A stretch of 64,000 bases of DNA from Flammeovirgaceae bacterium (GTDB lineage: Bacteria > Bacteroidota > Bacteroidia > Cytophagales > Cyclobacteriaceae): positions 806,001-870,000 of the forward strand of contig CP054185.1 in the NCBI GenBank assembly GCA_015180985.1. The letters run 5' to 3'. The notes beneath the pieces were generated by a model. It searched no databases, had not been told where the DNA came from, and saw only the letters and a list, made by a program, of their open reading frames with translations. A program made the translations under genes and the position numbers. Below, piece by piece: positions 25,185-34,021 of the stretch (position 1 is the stretch's first letter; each line of letters begins with the position of its first letter).

Positions 25185-27404
25185 TTAATTCGTCCCCTTC
25201 TTAAACTGATCAAACTTTGATTCGGCCTGGCGTTTTGGAAATACGTTGTCGGCTGTGTTTACATCGGCTGTTTCAAAGTTCGGGTCAATCACGATGTTGG
25301 TCACCTCTTTTTCTTTGATGAACACCTTGGTTACTTCGTTCTCGTTGGTGCGCCAGATTTCGGCCGGTATGCGCTCAATTTCCTTGCTGCCGTCTTTGTA
25401 GGTCCATTCAATAACCAAAGGGGTTACCAGGCCACCTGTATTTATGAACTTCAGTTCGTAAATATTTTTGCCGGTCAGTTTTTGCCGCACGGCATTGTCG
25501 TCAATGCGGTTACGGAATTCCCGGTACGCATCATCGGGTGTGTTGAGTACTGTTATCTCCTGGGGGCCGTTGCTGAAATCCGCAGGCTTTCCGGTGTTCT
25601 TTGCTCCTGCAGTCAGCTCGCCCTGCTTTGCTTTTTTGGTTTTGTTTTCCGGATCAATCGTTTCGTTTTTCAGCCTGAACCACTTTACTTCATCCAACGT
25701 AACATCCACATGATCGGTGGTGAAAAACCAACCGCGCCAGAACCAGTCCAGGTCAACAGCCGAAGCATCTTCCATGGTGCGGAAGAAGTCAGCCGGCTTG
25801 GGGTGTTTAAAAGCCCAGCGCTGCGCGTATTCTTTAAATGCTTTATCAAAAAGTTCGGGCCCCATAACTGTTTCGCGCAATACCGTTAGTGCCGCTGCCG
25901 GTTTGGAATACCCATTGTTGCCGAAGCTGGATCCTTGCGTATCGGAAGAGGCCATCACCGGGCGCATCACACTCTTATCGCCTTTCATAAAATTCACAAT
26001 GGCTTTTGGCGTATTGTCGGTATAATTCAGGTGCGGGTAACGCTCGCGCATGGTTTCTTTTTCAAGAAAAGAATTAAGCCCTTCGTCCATCCAGGTGCAT
26101 TGCCGTTCGTCTGAGTTGATGATCATCGGAAAATAGTTATGACCCACTTCGTGCACAATAATATACACCATGCGCACACGGGTACGCTCTGAAATGGTGC
26201 CATCTTTTGCGGGCCTTCCGCCATTGAACGATACCATCGGGTACTCCATGCCACCGCCAACCCAGTTTACTGAATAAGCGGTTGGGTACGGATAATCAAT
26301 AGTTCGTGCCGAGTAAACATCCAGCGTATTCTTAATAGCCAGTGTAGATTCCTGCGCCCACAACGGGTTGCCTTCTTTCGGATACAGCGATTGCGCCAGC
26401 GGGGTGTTGTTGCCGTTTTTCACGGCCATGGCATCCCAGATGAACTTGCGCGATGAGGCAAAGGCAAAGTCGCGCACATTGTCGGCATGAAACTCCCAGG
26501 TTGATTTTTTCTTCGAACGCTCCTTCTCTTTTTTTCTCGCCTCTTCTTCGGTTACGATAAACACCGGCTTATCAAAGGTTTTGCGGGCTTTTTCAAAGCG
26601 GTCCAACTGCTCTTTAGTCAATACGTCTTTCGGATTTTGCAACCAGCCGGTGGCACCCACAATGTGGTCGGAAGGAACTGTTATGCGCACTTTGTAATTA
26701 CCAAACACCAACGCAAATTCACCTGCGCCTAAAAACTGTTTATTCTGCCAGCCTTCGTAATCATCAAACACGCACATACGCGGAAACCACTGGGCGATAA
26801 AATAAATATAGTTGCCGTCCTCAGGGAAGTACTCCATGCCGCTGCGGCCGCTTACTTTCATCATGTCGTTGATGTTGTACTTCCACTCCACCGAAAAGGA
26901 AACCTGTTCACCCGTTTTCAGTGTTTGCGGCAAGTCAATGCGCATCATGGTGTTGTTTATGGTATAGGGCAGCGGTTTGCCTGCAGCATCAGTTACTTTG
27001 CCAATCGTGTATCCACCGGTATAATCGTGCAGGTTAAGAGCTCCGGCAATAAAGCGGGCAGCAATGGAGTCACGAATAACCGATGAACGGGTTTTAGCTA
27101 GCGAATTGTCGGGCGAATTGATGTTCTGATCAAGCTGCAGCCACAGGTAAGTAAGCGTTTCGGGCGAGTTGTTGTAATAGGTTATGGTTTCGCGGCCCGA
27201 TAACACCTGGGTGTCGTCATTGATTTCCACATCAATAATGTAATCGGCCCGCTGCTGCCAGTAAGCCGGTCCTGGAGATCCGGAGGCGGTACGGTAACTG
27301 TTGGGCGTTGGCAATAGCTGATCGATCTGCTCAAATTTTCCCTGCCATTGCTGTGCTTGTGCTGCACCGGTAATTAAACCAAGCATGATTAATGCGTACT
27401 TCAT
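25185..27404 (-). CDS. M1-family metallopeptidase, secreted (tandem copy 2)
   Basis: 739 residues from ATG 27404, which gives a clean signal (MKYALIMLGLITGAAQAQ); a start at 27440 is also open. The gluzincin zinc site is intact: VHEVGHNYF around residue 430, then WMDEGLNSF about 19 residues later for the third ligand, with GGGMEYPM (substrate exopeptidase-like loop) before it. Expected to be a periplasmic or cell-surface aminopeptidase. It is highly similar along its full length to the next gene upstream, 51 bp away, so the pair arose by tandem duplication. Confidence 0.9.
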   Translation of the reverse strand: MKYALIMLGLITGAAQAQQWQGKFEQIDQLLPTPNSYRTASGSPGPAYWQQRADYIIDVEINDDTQVLSGRETITYYNNSPETLTYLWLQLDQNINSPDNSLAKTRSSVIRDSIAARFIAGALNLHDYTGGYTIGKVTDAAGKPLPYTINNTMMRIDLPQTLKTGEQVSFSVEWKYNINDMMKVSGRSGMEYFPEDGNYIYFIAQWFPRMCVFDDYEGWQNKQFLGAGEFALVFGNYKVRITVPSDHIVGATGWLQNPKDVLTKEQLDRFEKARKTFDKPVFIVTEEEARKKEKERSKKKSTWEFHADNVRDFAFASSRKFIWDAMAVKNGNNTPLAQSLYPKEGNPLWAQESTLAIKNTLDVYSARTIDYPYPTAYSVNWVGGGMEYPMVSFNGGRPAKDGTISERTRVRMVYIIVHEVGHNYFPMIINSDERQCTWMDEGLNSFLEKETMRERYPHLNYTDNTPKAIVNFMKGDKSVMRPVMASSDTQGSSFGNNGYSKPAAALTVLRETVMGPELFDKAFKEYAQRWAFKHPKPADFFRTMEDASAVDLDWFWRGWFFTTDHVDVTLDEVKWFRLKNETIDPENKTKKAKQGELTAGAKNTGKPADFSNGPQEITVLNTPDDAYREFRNRIDDNAVRQKLTGKNIYELKFINTGGLVTPLVIEWTYKDGSKEIERIPAEIWRTNENEVTKVFIKEKEVTNIVIDPNFETADVNTADNVFPKRQAESKFDQFKKGTN

Positions 27405-27455
27405 TTTCAGCCTATAGAATAACCTTAAAGCAAATTTCATCCGTAACGCGGTGTT

Positions 27456-29678
27456 TTAGTTTCCTTTTTTAAAAGTATCAAACTTCGATGGCTCGCTTCG
27501 CTTCGGAAACACGTTGTCGCTGGCATTCACATCCGTTGTTTCCTTAAACGGATCGAGTACAACCGATACCACTTCTTTCTCTTTAACAAACACTTTAGTT
27601 ACTGTTTGTTCATTGGTACGCCAGATTTCGGCCGGGATGCGTTCAATTTCCTTGCTGCCGTCTTTAAAAGTCCATTCAATGATCACCGGCATCATCAGCC
27701 CGCCTTTGTTCGAAAGTTTGATTTCATAAATATTCTTATTCTGCAGTTTATTGATAATAGCCTTGTCGTCAAGCCGGCTGCGGAACTCGGTGTAAAACCG
27801 TTCATCGGTTGGCAGCACGGTTAGGGGTTCAGGGCCTGCTGAAAAATCGGTATAGGTTTTGGCCCCGGTCGAAGCGGATGCACTGCTCTTTTTTACAGAA
27901 ACATTTTTTTCGGGAGTAGTCTGTTCATTTTTAAGTTTATACCACTTCACATAATCCACCGTCTGATCCACATTATCGGTAGTATAAAACCAGCCGCGCC
28001 AGAACCAGTCCAGGTCAACAGCCGAGGCGTCTTCCATGGTGCGGAAGAAATCAGCCGGCATGGGGTGTTTAAAGGCCCACCGTTGCGAATACTCCTTAAA
28101 GGCTTTATCAAACAAATCTTTACCCATCACCGTTTCGCGCAGAATGTATAAACCCGTTGCCGCCTTCTGATATTGCTCAGCACCGAACTGCAGCACCTGT
28201 TCGGAGTTGGTCATTAGCGGGCGCTGGTAACTGCGGTCGCCTTTCATATAGTTAACCAGTGCTTCGGGTTTACCGCGGCTCCAGTCGTCTTTCGGGTAGC
28301 GTTCCAGTTCGGTAACCAGTTGCACAAAACTGTTAATGCCTTCGTCCATCCACGTCCACTGGCGTTCATCGTTGTTGATGATCATGGGGAAGAAGTTATG
28401 CCCAACTTCATGCACGATAACGCCTATCATCCGCAATCGATCGGAATTGGAGTAACTGCCATCTTTTTTCGGCCTGCCGAAGTTGAAGCAAATCATGGGG
28501 TACTCCATGCCGATAGAAGCAGCATGTACCGAGATTGCAACCGGATACGGATAGTCTATGGTCATCCTTGAGTACACCTCTATAGTATTTTTAACCGCCA
28601 GTGTCGACTCCTTTTCCCACAGCGGGTTACCTTCTTTCGGATAGAATGACATGGCCAACGGTGTGTTGTTACCGATTTTTACCGCCTGGGCATCCCAGAT
28701 GAATTTTCGCGAAGTGGCAAAAGCAAAATCGCGCACATGGGTTGCATGAAACTCCCACGTTTTTTTATCGGTTGCCCGGGTCTTTTCTTTTTTGGTTGCC
28801 TCCTCCTGGGTAACAATAATCACCGGTTTATCGAACGAGGTTTTGGCTTTTTCAAAACGATCCTGCTCCGTTTTGGTAAGTACCTGCTGCGGGTTTTGCA
28901 GCATACCGGTTGCTGCAACAATATGATCGGACGGCACGGTGATTTTCACTTTGTAATCGCCAAACGGAAGGGCAAACTCTCCCTGACCTAAAAATTGTTT
29001 ATTCTGCCAGCCGTTCACATCATCGAACACGCACATGCGCGGAAAAAACTGGGCAATGGTGTACACATAGTTGCCGTCTTCCGGAAAATATTCCAGGCCA
29101 CTGCGCTGGTTGTCGCGCATCCGGTCGCCAATGTTGTAAAACCATTCAATGGAGAACTGATACCGCGAGCCGGGCGCCAGTGGCTGGGGCAGATCCACGC
29201 GCATCATGGTGTTGTTAATAAAAAACGGCAGCGCCTTTCCGACAGCATCGGTTACGGATTTTATCTTATGGCCTCCATCAAAATCGTAAAGAGCCAGTGA
29301 TCCTGCAACCGTTTTTGCTGCCACGGAGTCGCGCACACGCGTAACCGATGTTTTCTCCGTCATGTTGCCTTTGGCCAGGATGTTCTGATCCAACTGCAGC
29401 CAGAGGTACTTCAGCGTTTCCGGTGAGTTATTATGATAGGTGATGGTCTCTTTACCCGTTATGGATTGGTTGTTGTCGTTCAACTCAACGGCAATTTCAT
29501 AATCGGCTTTTTGCTGCCAGTATCTGGGGCCGGGTGAACCGGAGCCGGTGCGGTATTCATTGGGTGTGGGCAATAGCTGCTCCAACTGTTCAAACTTACC
29601 TTGCCATTTGGCGGGTTCCTGCGCCCAGGTTGTTGCAGTGAACAATGCCATCATTAAAATTCCTAATCCTCTATTCAT
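27456..29678 (-). CDS. M1-family metallopeptidase, secreted (tandem copy 1)
   Basis: 740 residues, signal peptide (LGILMMALFTATTWAQ). Zinc motif VHEVGHNFF with the downstream ligand in WMDEGINSF; the usual GGMEYP-type loop is changed to SIGMEYPM, one visible difference from the sister copy (GGGMEYPM), which may shift substrate preference. A C-terminal beta-rich domain ends with EPSKFDTFKKG. It lies 19 bp from the HupE-like gene, so HupE-like, copy 1 and copy 2 probably form an operon. Confidence 0.9.
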   Translation of the reverse strand: MNRGLGILMMALFTATTWAQEPAKWQGKFEQLEQLLPTPNEYRTGSGSPGPRYWQQKADYEIAVELNDNNQSITGKETITYHNNSPETLKYLWLQLDQNILAKGNMTEKTSVTRVRDSVAAKTVAGSLALYDFDGGHKIKSVTDAVGKALPFFINNTMMRVDLPQPLAPGSRYQFSIEWFYNIGDRMRDNQRSGLEYFPEDGNYVYTIAQFFPRMCVFDDVNGWQNKQFLGQGEFALPFGDYKVKITVPSDHIVAATGMLQNPQQVLTKTEQDRFEKAKTSFDKPVIIVTQEEATKKEKTRATDKKTWEFHATHVRDFAFATSRKFIWDAQAVKIGNNTPLAMSFYPKEGNPLWEKESTLAVKNTIEVYSRMTIDYPYPVAISVHAASIGMEYPMICFNFGRPKKDGSYSNSDRLRMIGVIVHEVGHNFFPMIINNDERQWTWMDEGINSFVQLVTELERYPKDDWSRGKPEALVNYMKGDRSYQRPLMTNSEQVLQFGAEQYQKAATGLYILRETVMGKDLFDKAFKEYSQRWAFKHPMPADFFRTMEDASAVDLDWFWRGWFYTTDNVDQTVDYVKWYKLKNEQTTPEKNVSVKKSSASASTGAKTYTDFSAGPEPLTVLPTDERFYTEFRSRLDDKAIINKLQNKNIYEIKLSNKGGLMMPVIIEWTFKDGSKEIERIPAEIWRTNEQTVTKVFVKEKEVVSVVLDPFKETTDVNASDNVFPKRSEPSKFDTFKKGN

Positions 29679-29697
29679 TTTATTTAATTGATTTTTA

Positions 29698-30285
29698 CTA
29701 CCAGAAAATTTTATCCTTCATCAGCACCAATGCCATGCCGGCAATTAACGATGACACCACCAGTTTCCAGTCTCTACGGTTTACCGTAAACAAATCCACT
29801 ACAATAAACGCTGTAGTTAAGAACACGATAACAATTATTATCTGGCCGAACTCAAGGCCTACATTAAAGGCAAATAGCTGGGATACAATGCTGCGATCTT
29901 TACCTAAAATACTGCGCAGGTAGTTGCTAAAACCCAGGCCATGAATTAAGCCGAAGAAAAGCGCATAGCCGTAACTCAACCAAAGCGAGCGGTCAGACAA
30001 GTGCTGCTCATTTTTAAACAGGTTTGATATAGCGGTTATAAAGATGGTTAGCGGAATGAGGAACTCAATCAACCCGGCATTAACTGAAACAATGTTGAGC
30101 GTTGCCAATGCCAGAGTTACAGAGTGCCCGATGGTGAAGGCCGTAACCAAAATCAAAACACGCTTCCAGTCGCGCCAGGCATACAGTACGCACAAGGCCA
30201 CAACAAACAAAATATGGTCGTACCCGTTGCTGTAATCCAGTATGTGATTTTTGCCTAAGCCGAAGTAAAGCTCAAATTCGCTCAT
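29698..30285 (-). CDS. HupE/UreJ-family membrane protein
   Basis: 195 residues, six to seven membrane helices, with conserved His-containing helices: NGYDHILFVVAL (about 22), AFTIGHSVTLAL (about 50) and FGLIHGLGFSNYL (about 112). The family includes nickel or cobalt permease-like proteins linked to hydrogenase and urease, but neither enzyme is visible here. Association with M1 metallopeptidases and DUF6702 (divergent neighbour) suggests a role in metal supply at the envelope; this is inference. Confidence 0.85.
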   Translation of the reverse strand: MSEFELYFGLGKNHILDYSNGYDHILFVVALCVLYAWRDWKRVLILVTAFTIGHSVTLALATLNIVSVNAGLIEFLIPLTIFITAISNLFKNEQHLSDRSLWLSYGYALFFGLIHGLGFSNYLRSILGKDRSIVSQLFAFNVGLEFGQIIIVIVFLTTAFIVVDLFTVNRRDWKLVVSSLIAGMALVLMKDKIFW

Positions 30286-30305
30286 TCAACTGATTTTTCA
30301 GCCAG

Positions 30306-30313
30306 CAAACATA
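30306..30313 (-). promoter_or_regulatory. -7 element for the HupE / M1 peptidase operon
   Basis: Minus-strand TATGTTTG (TAnnTTTG), 20 bp before the ATG at 30285. No clear -33 TTG at the usual distance. Confidence 0.4.
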
Positions 30314-30385
30314 CGGATTAAATGAAAATACCATGGCGAGGTTTAGCCTTCGGTTTTGGACTTTCTTTTGTTGTAATATTGAGCA

Positions 30386-30862
30386 ATGGTTCTGTCGTTT
30401 ATTACCTCCATCATTCTTGCCTTGCATCCGATACACGTATCGGTAACTGATATTGTACACGATGAGCAGGAACGCGAGCTTGAAATCATCATGCGGATTT
30501 TTACTGATGACCTGGAGACATCCATCCGTGCCCTGAAGAATAATCCGGAGCTCGATTTGTTAAACCCGGACCAATCCACAACCGATGAACTGGTTAAACA
30601 GTATGTGCTGGAGCGGTTTGCTGTTTCGCTGGATGGCAAAAAGCAGGTGTTGAATTTTTTAGGCACCCAGCAAGAAGATGACGCCTTGCTTTGTTTTATC
30701 CAGGTACGAAGTGTAAGAAAGTGGAAGACCATTGAGGTTATGAACAGCGTTATTACCGAAACTTACGATGACCAGTCGAACCTGGTACATGTTACTGTTG
30801 GCGAAAAGGTGCGCAGCCTGCGGCTGATGAAAAATAATCCTTCGGGTAAACTGAGTTTTTAA
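30386..30862 (+). CDS. DUF6702 family protein
   Basis: 158 residues: a short hydrophobic N-terminus (VLSFITSIILALH, signal-like), then HPIHVSVTDIVHDEQERELE, a pattern of the Bacteroidota DUF6702 family. Probably periplasmic. Divergent from the HupE/M1 operon with 100 bp between, the same partners it has in other Bacteroidota as far as I recall. Role unknown; two His near the mature start could bind metal. Confidence 0.75.
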   Translation: MVLSFITSIILALHPIHVSVTDIVHDEQERELEIIMRIFTDDLETSIRALKNNPELDLLNPDQSTTDELVKQYVLERFAVSLDGKKQVLNFLGTQQEDDALLCFIQVRSVRKWKTIEVMNSVITETYDDQSNLVHVTVGEKVRSLRLMKNNPSGKLSF

Positions 30863-30868
30863 GCAGGC

Positions 30869-31909
30869 CTAAGTAACAGCTGCCTTATACTTCCGGTAAA
30901 CAGCTAATCCTTCTTTAAGGCTGGGATATTTTATACCGTGCTTCGCATGATGTGCACTAATGCTGTACATCTCGTCCCAATGGCGGAAGATGGTACGCCA
31001 GGCTGTAGTTAAGGAGAAACCGGGTTCATAGATATGGGCTGGTTCAGCCCCGCAGCCGTTCAACTCAAGGATTTTTACACGCCCCTGATAAAGCGCTTCA
31101 AGGTTTTCGCATCGCAAATCAAACCGGCCGAAAAAAAAACCATCAACCTGTTTGCTGATGGCATCAAAACTGCGCTCCAGTTCGGGTGTAATGTATTGTT
31201 CTCCGTTAATAAACTTTGTACCCAGGCAATGATTGCCAATGGAGTTGATTTCCCAGCTTTCACCGGCCGCCAGAATGGTTTCCAGTTTATCGTGGTATTT
31301 CACGCGTAAACGCTCCCACTGCAGTTTCGATCGTTCATTGTCAAGAATCAGTTCACGTAACGTTCGCCTGCCATCGCCTGTAACGGTTAACATCTCTTTC
31401 AGGTTAAGCGAAGTTACCCGCCCGGTTGTTTCAGTCGGCTTACGTATGTAAAACACGCCACACTCAACAGGCAGATCAACCAATTCCTGAATAATAAAAT
31501 CAACTTTAATTTTTTTGCAGTAAGCCTTTACATCATCGGCCGAAAAAATCCGCTCCACCATAAAGCCGCGCTCACCTATATCGGGTTTAAACACAAGCGG
31601 AAATTTGAGTCCGTTTTGATCAAGCGCCAGCATCACCTGTTCGTACGAGACCGGGAATTTCATCAGCAGCATGCCGGGTCGTAAGTGCGCAGGTAATTTT
31701 AACAGAATATCATATTTGGATTCGCCAAACATGCCGCCCATCGGGATACCGGGGTTGGAGGCAGCAAAAAACATTAGCGAGCGCGCTTTAACCGATAACC
31801 AAAGCCAGTACAGTATTACCGGGAACTGAAAAATTTCGAAAGGCCAGTATTCCCAGCGTCTTAATCGGATAAAAAAATTGCTGTTCAGGATTTTTCGGAA
31901 GAGGCGCAT
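30869..31909 (-). CDS. ATP-grasp ligase-like protein
   Basis: 346 residues. A hydrophobic, aromatic N-terminal stretch (WPFEIFQFPVILYWLWLS, about 21-38) may dock on the membrane. An ATP-grasp fold follows: FPLVFKPDIGERG (about 103), the FIIQELVD hinge (about 137), FFGRFDLRC (about 260) and ILELNGCGAEPAHIYEP (about 285), containing the Mg ligands. Resembles D-Ala-D-Ala-ligase-type carboxylate-amine ligases, with no assignable substrate. Its ATG follows directly after the TGA of the DinB gene. Confidence 0.82.
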   Translation of the reverse strand: MRLFRKILNSNFFIRLRRWEYWPFEIFQFPVILYWLWLSVKARSLMFFAASNPGIPMGGMFGESKYDILLKLPAHLRPGMLLMKFPVSYEQVMLALDQNGLKFPLVFKPDIGERGFMVERIFSADDVKAYCKKIKVDFIIQELVDLPVECGVFYIRKPTETTGRVTSLNLKEMLTVTGDGRRTLRELILDNERSKLQWERLRVKYHDKLETILAAGESWEINSIGNHCLGTKFINGEQYITPELERSFDAISKQVDGFFFGRFDLRCENLEALYQGRVKILELNGCGAEPAHIYEPGFSLTTAWRTIFRHWDEMYSISAHHAKHGIKYPSLKEGLAVYRKYKAAVT

Positions 31910-32428
31910 TCAGGATGAAGCCAGGGCAGTTTTTTCCTGGTACCGGATGGTAGAGGCCGCAATACCGAATTCAGCCGGCAAGGTTATATAAGGTGCTGCT
32001 TCGCGGATGCCGATTTTCATAATAGCCATGTGGTGTACGGCATGTTCAATGTTGTACACCAGCTCGCGGGTAAAGTTGGTTTGCACAACCGTAGCCTCAT
32101 CGTTTTTCAGATTATAGCCCACCTCAAGTTGCAGGGGTTTGTCGGCTGGCTGAACCGTTACGAAATCTTTAATCCTGGTAAGCGCTGATAATGCAATAAA
32201 CTTATCGCTTTCGATAAGCTTATCGTGCTGTCGTTTATCATAATTTACAACCCCTTTCTCGTACCCGTTCTCCAGGCAAATAAAAAATTCAAGCGTATGC
32301 CTGAGGTGCTGCCCGATGGTGCTATTGCCAAGTGCGGCAACAGGTTTTGAAAAATCCTGCGGGGTAATCTGTTCAACCAGACCTGTAAGCTGCTGTAAGA
32401 TGTCGCAGCAGGCGGTAGTAAGCTTCAT
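31910..32428 (-). CDS. DinB superfamily protein
   Basis: 172 residues from ATG 32428; an upstream start at 32497 is rejected because a -7 promoter box lies between them. Four-helix DinB fold with HLRHTLEFFICLENGY (about 46) and EHAVHHMAIMKIGI (about 130) giving the metal His residues. Probably co-transcribed with the ATP-grasp gene (no gap). Activity unknown. Confidence 0.8.
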   Translation of the reverse strand: MKLTTACCDILQQLTGLVEQITPQDFSKPVAALGNSTIGQHLRHTLEFFICLENGYEKGVVNYDKRQHDKLIESDKFIALSALTRIKDFVTVQPADKPLQLEVGYNLKNDEATVVQTNFTRELVYNIEHAVHHMAIMKIGIREAAPYITLPAEFGIAASTIRYQEKTALASS

Positions 32429-32446
32429 AGGTGTATATAGATTCTG

Positions 32447-32454
32447 CAAAGATA
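32447..32454 (-). promoter_or_regulatory. -7 element for the DinB / ATP-grasp unit
   Basis: Minus-strand TATCTTTG, 18 bp before ATG 32428; a TTG about 15 bp further upstream (32470-32472) could be the -33 element, slightly closer than usual. Confidence 0.45.
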
Positions 32455-32506
32455 ACGTAAAAGAAAGCGCAAAATAAAAGCATTTAGCCATGGACAATTT
32501 TTTCTG

Positions 32507-32962
32507 CTAACGGATGATTTTAGCCCAATTCCGGTCGGCTGCTTCTTTCAAAAGCTTTTCGTTTTTATTCCAGGAGGCAAGGGTATTGGTTGTCCAGAAA
32601 TTATAGAACAGGTATACCTTGCCATCAACGATTTTATATGTTTCCGGATCGATCTTGACTTTTTCACCGGTTTCGCCCATGGCATAAGCGCACCAGCCGC
32701 CATAAGCAGGTTCATATTTTACAGGATCAATTTTAAATTTTTCAAGATTGGCCCGGGTAAGAAACCGATAGGTTACCCCCTTGTAACGGTATTCGATATC
32801 CTCCTTGCCTTGCTGGGGTTTGCCTGTAAAGTAGGTAACAGGATCGTACCCTTGAATGGCCAGGCCATTTTTCAGGTTAAACTGCTTTATTCGCTGTTCA
32901 TCGTTTTGTGAGGAAACAACACCAACCGCAAACAGAAGCAAAACAATAAATGACGCCTTCAT
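32507..32962 (-). CDS. YHS-domain secreted protein
   Basis: 151 residues, signal peptide (ASFIVLLLFAVGVVSSQ). YHS-type metal/haem-binding region: LAIQGYDPVTYFTG (about 38), YRYKGVTYRFLTRANLEKF (about 58) and YEPAYGGWCAYAMG (about 83). Common stand-alone periplasmic protein in Bacteroidota, thought to bind a metal. Transcribed alone or with the flanking minus-strand genes. Confidence 0.85.
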   Translation of the reverse strand: MKASFIVLLLFAVGVVSSQNDEQRIKQFNLKNGLAIQGYDPVTYFTGKPQQGKEDIEYRYKGVTYRFLTRANLEKFKIDPVKYEPAYGGWCAYAMGETGEKVKIDPETYKIVDGKVYLFYNFWTTNTLASWNKNEKLLKEAADRNWAKIIR

Positions 32963-33034
32963 ACTTTTTCTGCTTTAGAAAGCAAAAATGGCAGCAATTC
33001 GGCTACTAAAATGTCGCAGAGATTACAAAGATCA

Positions 33035-33502
33035 TTATCCCGGGAACTGAACTTTTATTTCCTTCCACACCAGGTCAGGTTCATATCCTTTTGCTATAAC
33101 TGCTTTGGCCACTTTATCGCGTAGCCGGTATGGATTAACTTCGGCTGTATCCCTTATTTTTTTTCTTATCAGCCTTACTAAGGTCTGTCTGTATTCCTGT
33201 TCATCAATCTCTTTCAACCCGATCCGGATGCACGTAGCGGTAAGTCCGCGGGTCTCCAGTTCATGAACAATTTTCAGCCGGCCCCATTTTTTCAATCTGA
33301 ATTTTCCACCGGCAAAGGCTTTGGCAAAACGTTCTTCATTAATAAACCCTTCGGTAATCAGGTGGGCAATCAATTCATCAACCTGGGCGGAACGCAATCC
33401 CAGTTCAAATAACTTATTTTGTACTTCACGGTGGCACCGCTCCTGGTATGCACAGTACCGATAGATCTTTTTTTTGGCTTCTTCGAATGTAGTATTCATC
33501 AT
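33035..33502 (-). CDS. recX: Regulatory protein RecX
   Basis: 155 residues composed of three-helix RecX repeats: CAYQERCHREVQNKLFELG, LITEGFINEERFAKAFAGGK, and a third ending GYEPDLVWKEI. RecX binds RecA filaments and limits recombinase activity. recA itself is not in the window. The start could be either of two adjacent Met. 23 bp from the YcxB-like gene upstream. Confidence 0.9.
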   Translation of the reverse strand: MMNTTFEEAKKKIYRYCAYQERCHREVQNKLFELGLRSAQVDELIAHLITEGFINEERFAKAFAGGKFRLKKWGRLKIVHELETRGLTATCIRIGLKEIDEQEYRQTLVRLIRKKIRDTAEVNPYRLRDKVAKAVIAKGYEPDLVWKEIKVQFPG

Positions 33503-33525
33503 TCTGCCAAAAACAACCTCATTCC

Positions 33526-34002
33526 CTATTTAATGTATCCTTTTGTTTTCAGTATGCTCGCCAGAAATTTGCGCTCGTTTTCTGTGTTGAAAATTTTAAA
33601 CGGCAGGTAAATAAGCTGGGCTTTATTAACAAAAAGTACAAAATAATCCTTGCCGATGGCTGCTCGTTTTATCTGATCCCACTTTAGGGGCATGCCTTCG
33701 CGCGGGTTGAGTTTCATAACAATTTGCTGGCTGGTAATTTCATACGAAAACTTTTCAAAGAGCATTTTGCCCTGCTCCAGTTGAGTTACGCCAAAAAACT
33801 GTATCCACCAGAACAGCACATATAACCCCAACCCGGTGATGGCTACGATAAACCACCAGATGCTCGGTATCCAGAAATAGCAGGCGCTGATAGCTGCAGC
33901 TGCCAATACGGCAATCCAACCCTGTTGCTTCAATACACTCTTTAGCGCCAGGCGGATGTAGGTTTTCTTTTCGAGTTTATAATTTTTTGTTTTAACAATC
34001 AT
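33526..34002 (-). CDS. YcxB-like membrane protein
   Basis: 158 residues. N-terminal cytoplasmic segment, two membrane helices (about 28-66, VLAAAAISACYFWIPSIWW, then FIVAITGLGLYVLFWWIQFF), and a beta-rich C-terminal YcxB-like domain (ISQQIVMKLNP-type strand, GKDYFVLFVNKAQLIYLPF). Function unknown. Lies between recX and nadC in a minus-strand run with short gaps. Confidence 0.72.
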   Translation of the reverse strand: MIVKTKNYKLEKKTYIRLALKSVLKQQGWIAVLAAAAISACYFWIPSIWWFIVAITGLGLYVLFWWIQFFGVTQLEQGKMLFEKFSYEITSQQIVMKLNPREGMPLKWDQIKRAAIGKDYFVLFVNKAQLIYLPFKIFNTENERKFLASILKTKGYIK

Positions 34003-34021
34003 AGCATCTAATCCACATCGG

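Noticed and set aside
31910-32497. 195-residue DinB protein
   Set aside because: The extra N-terminus is hydrophobic and unlike the family, and a TATCTTTG promoter box lies between the two starts.
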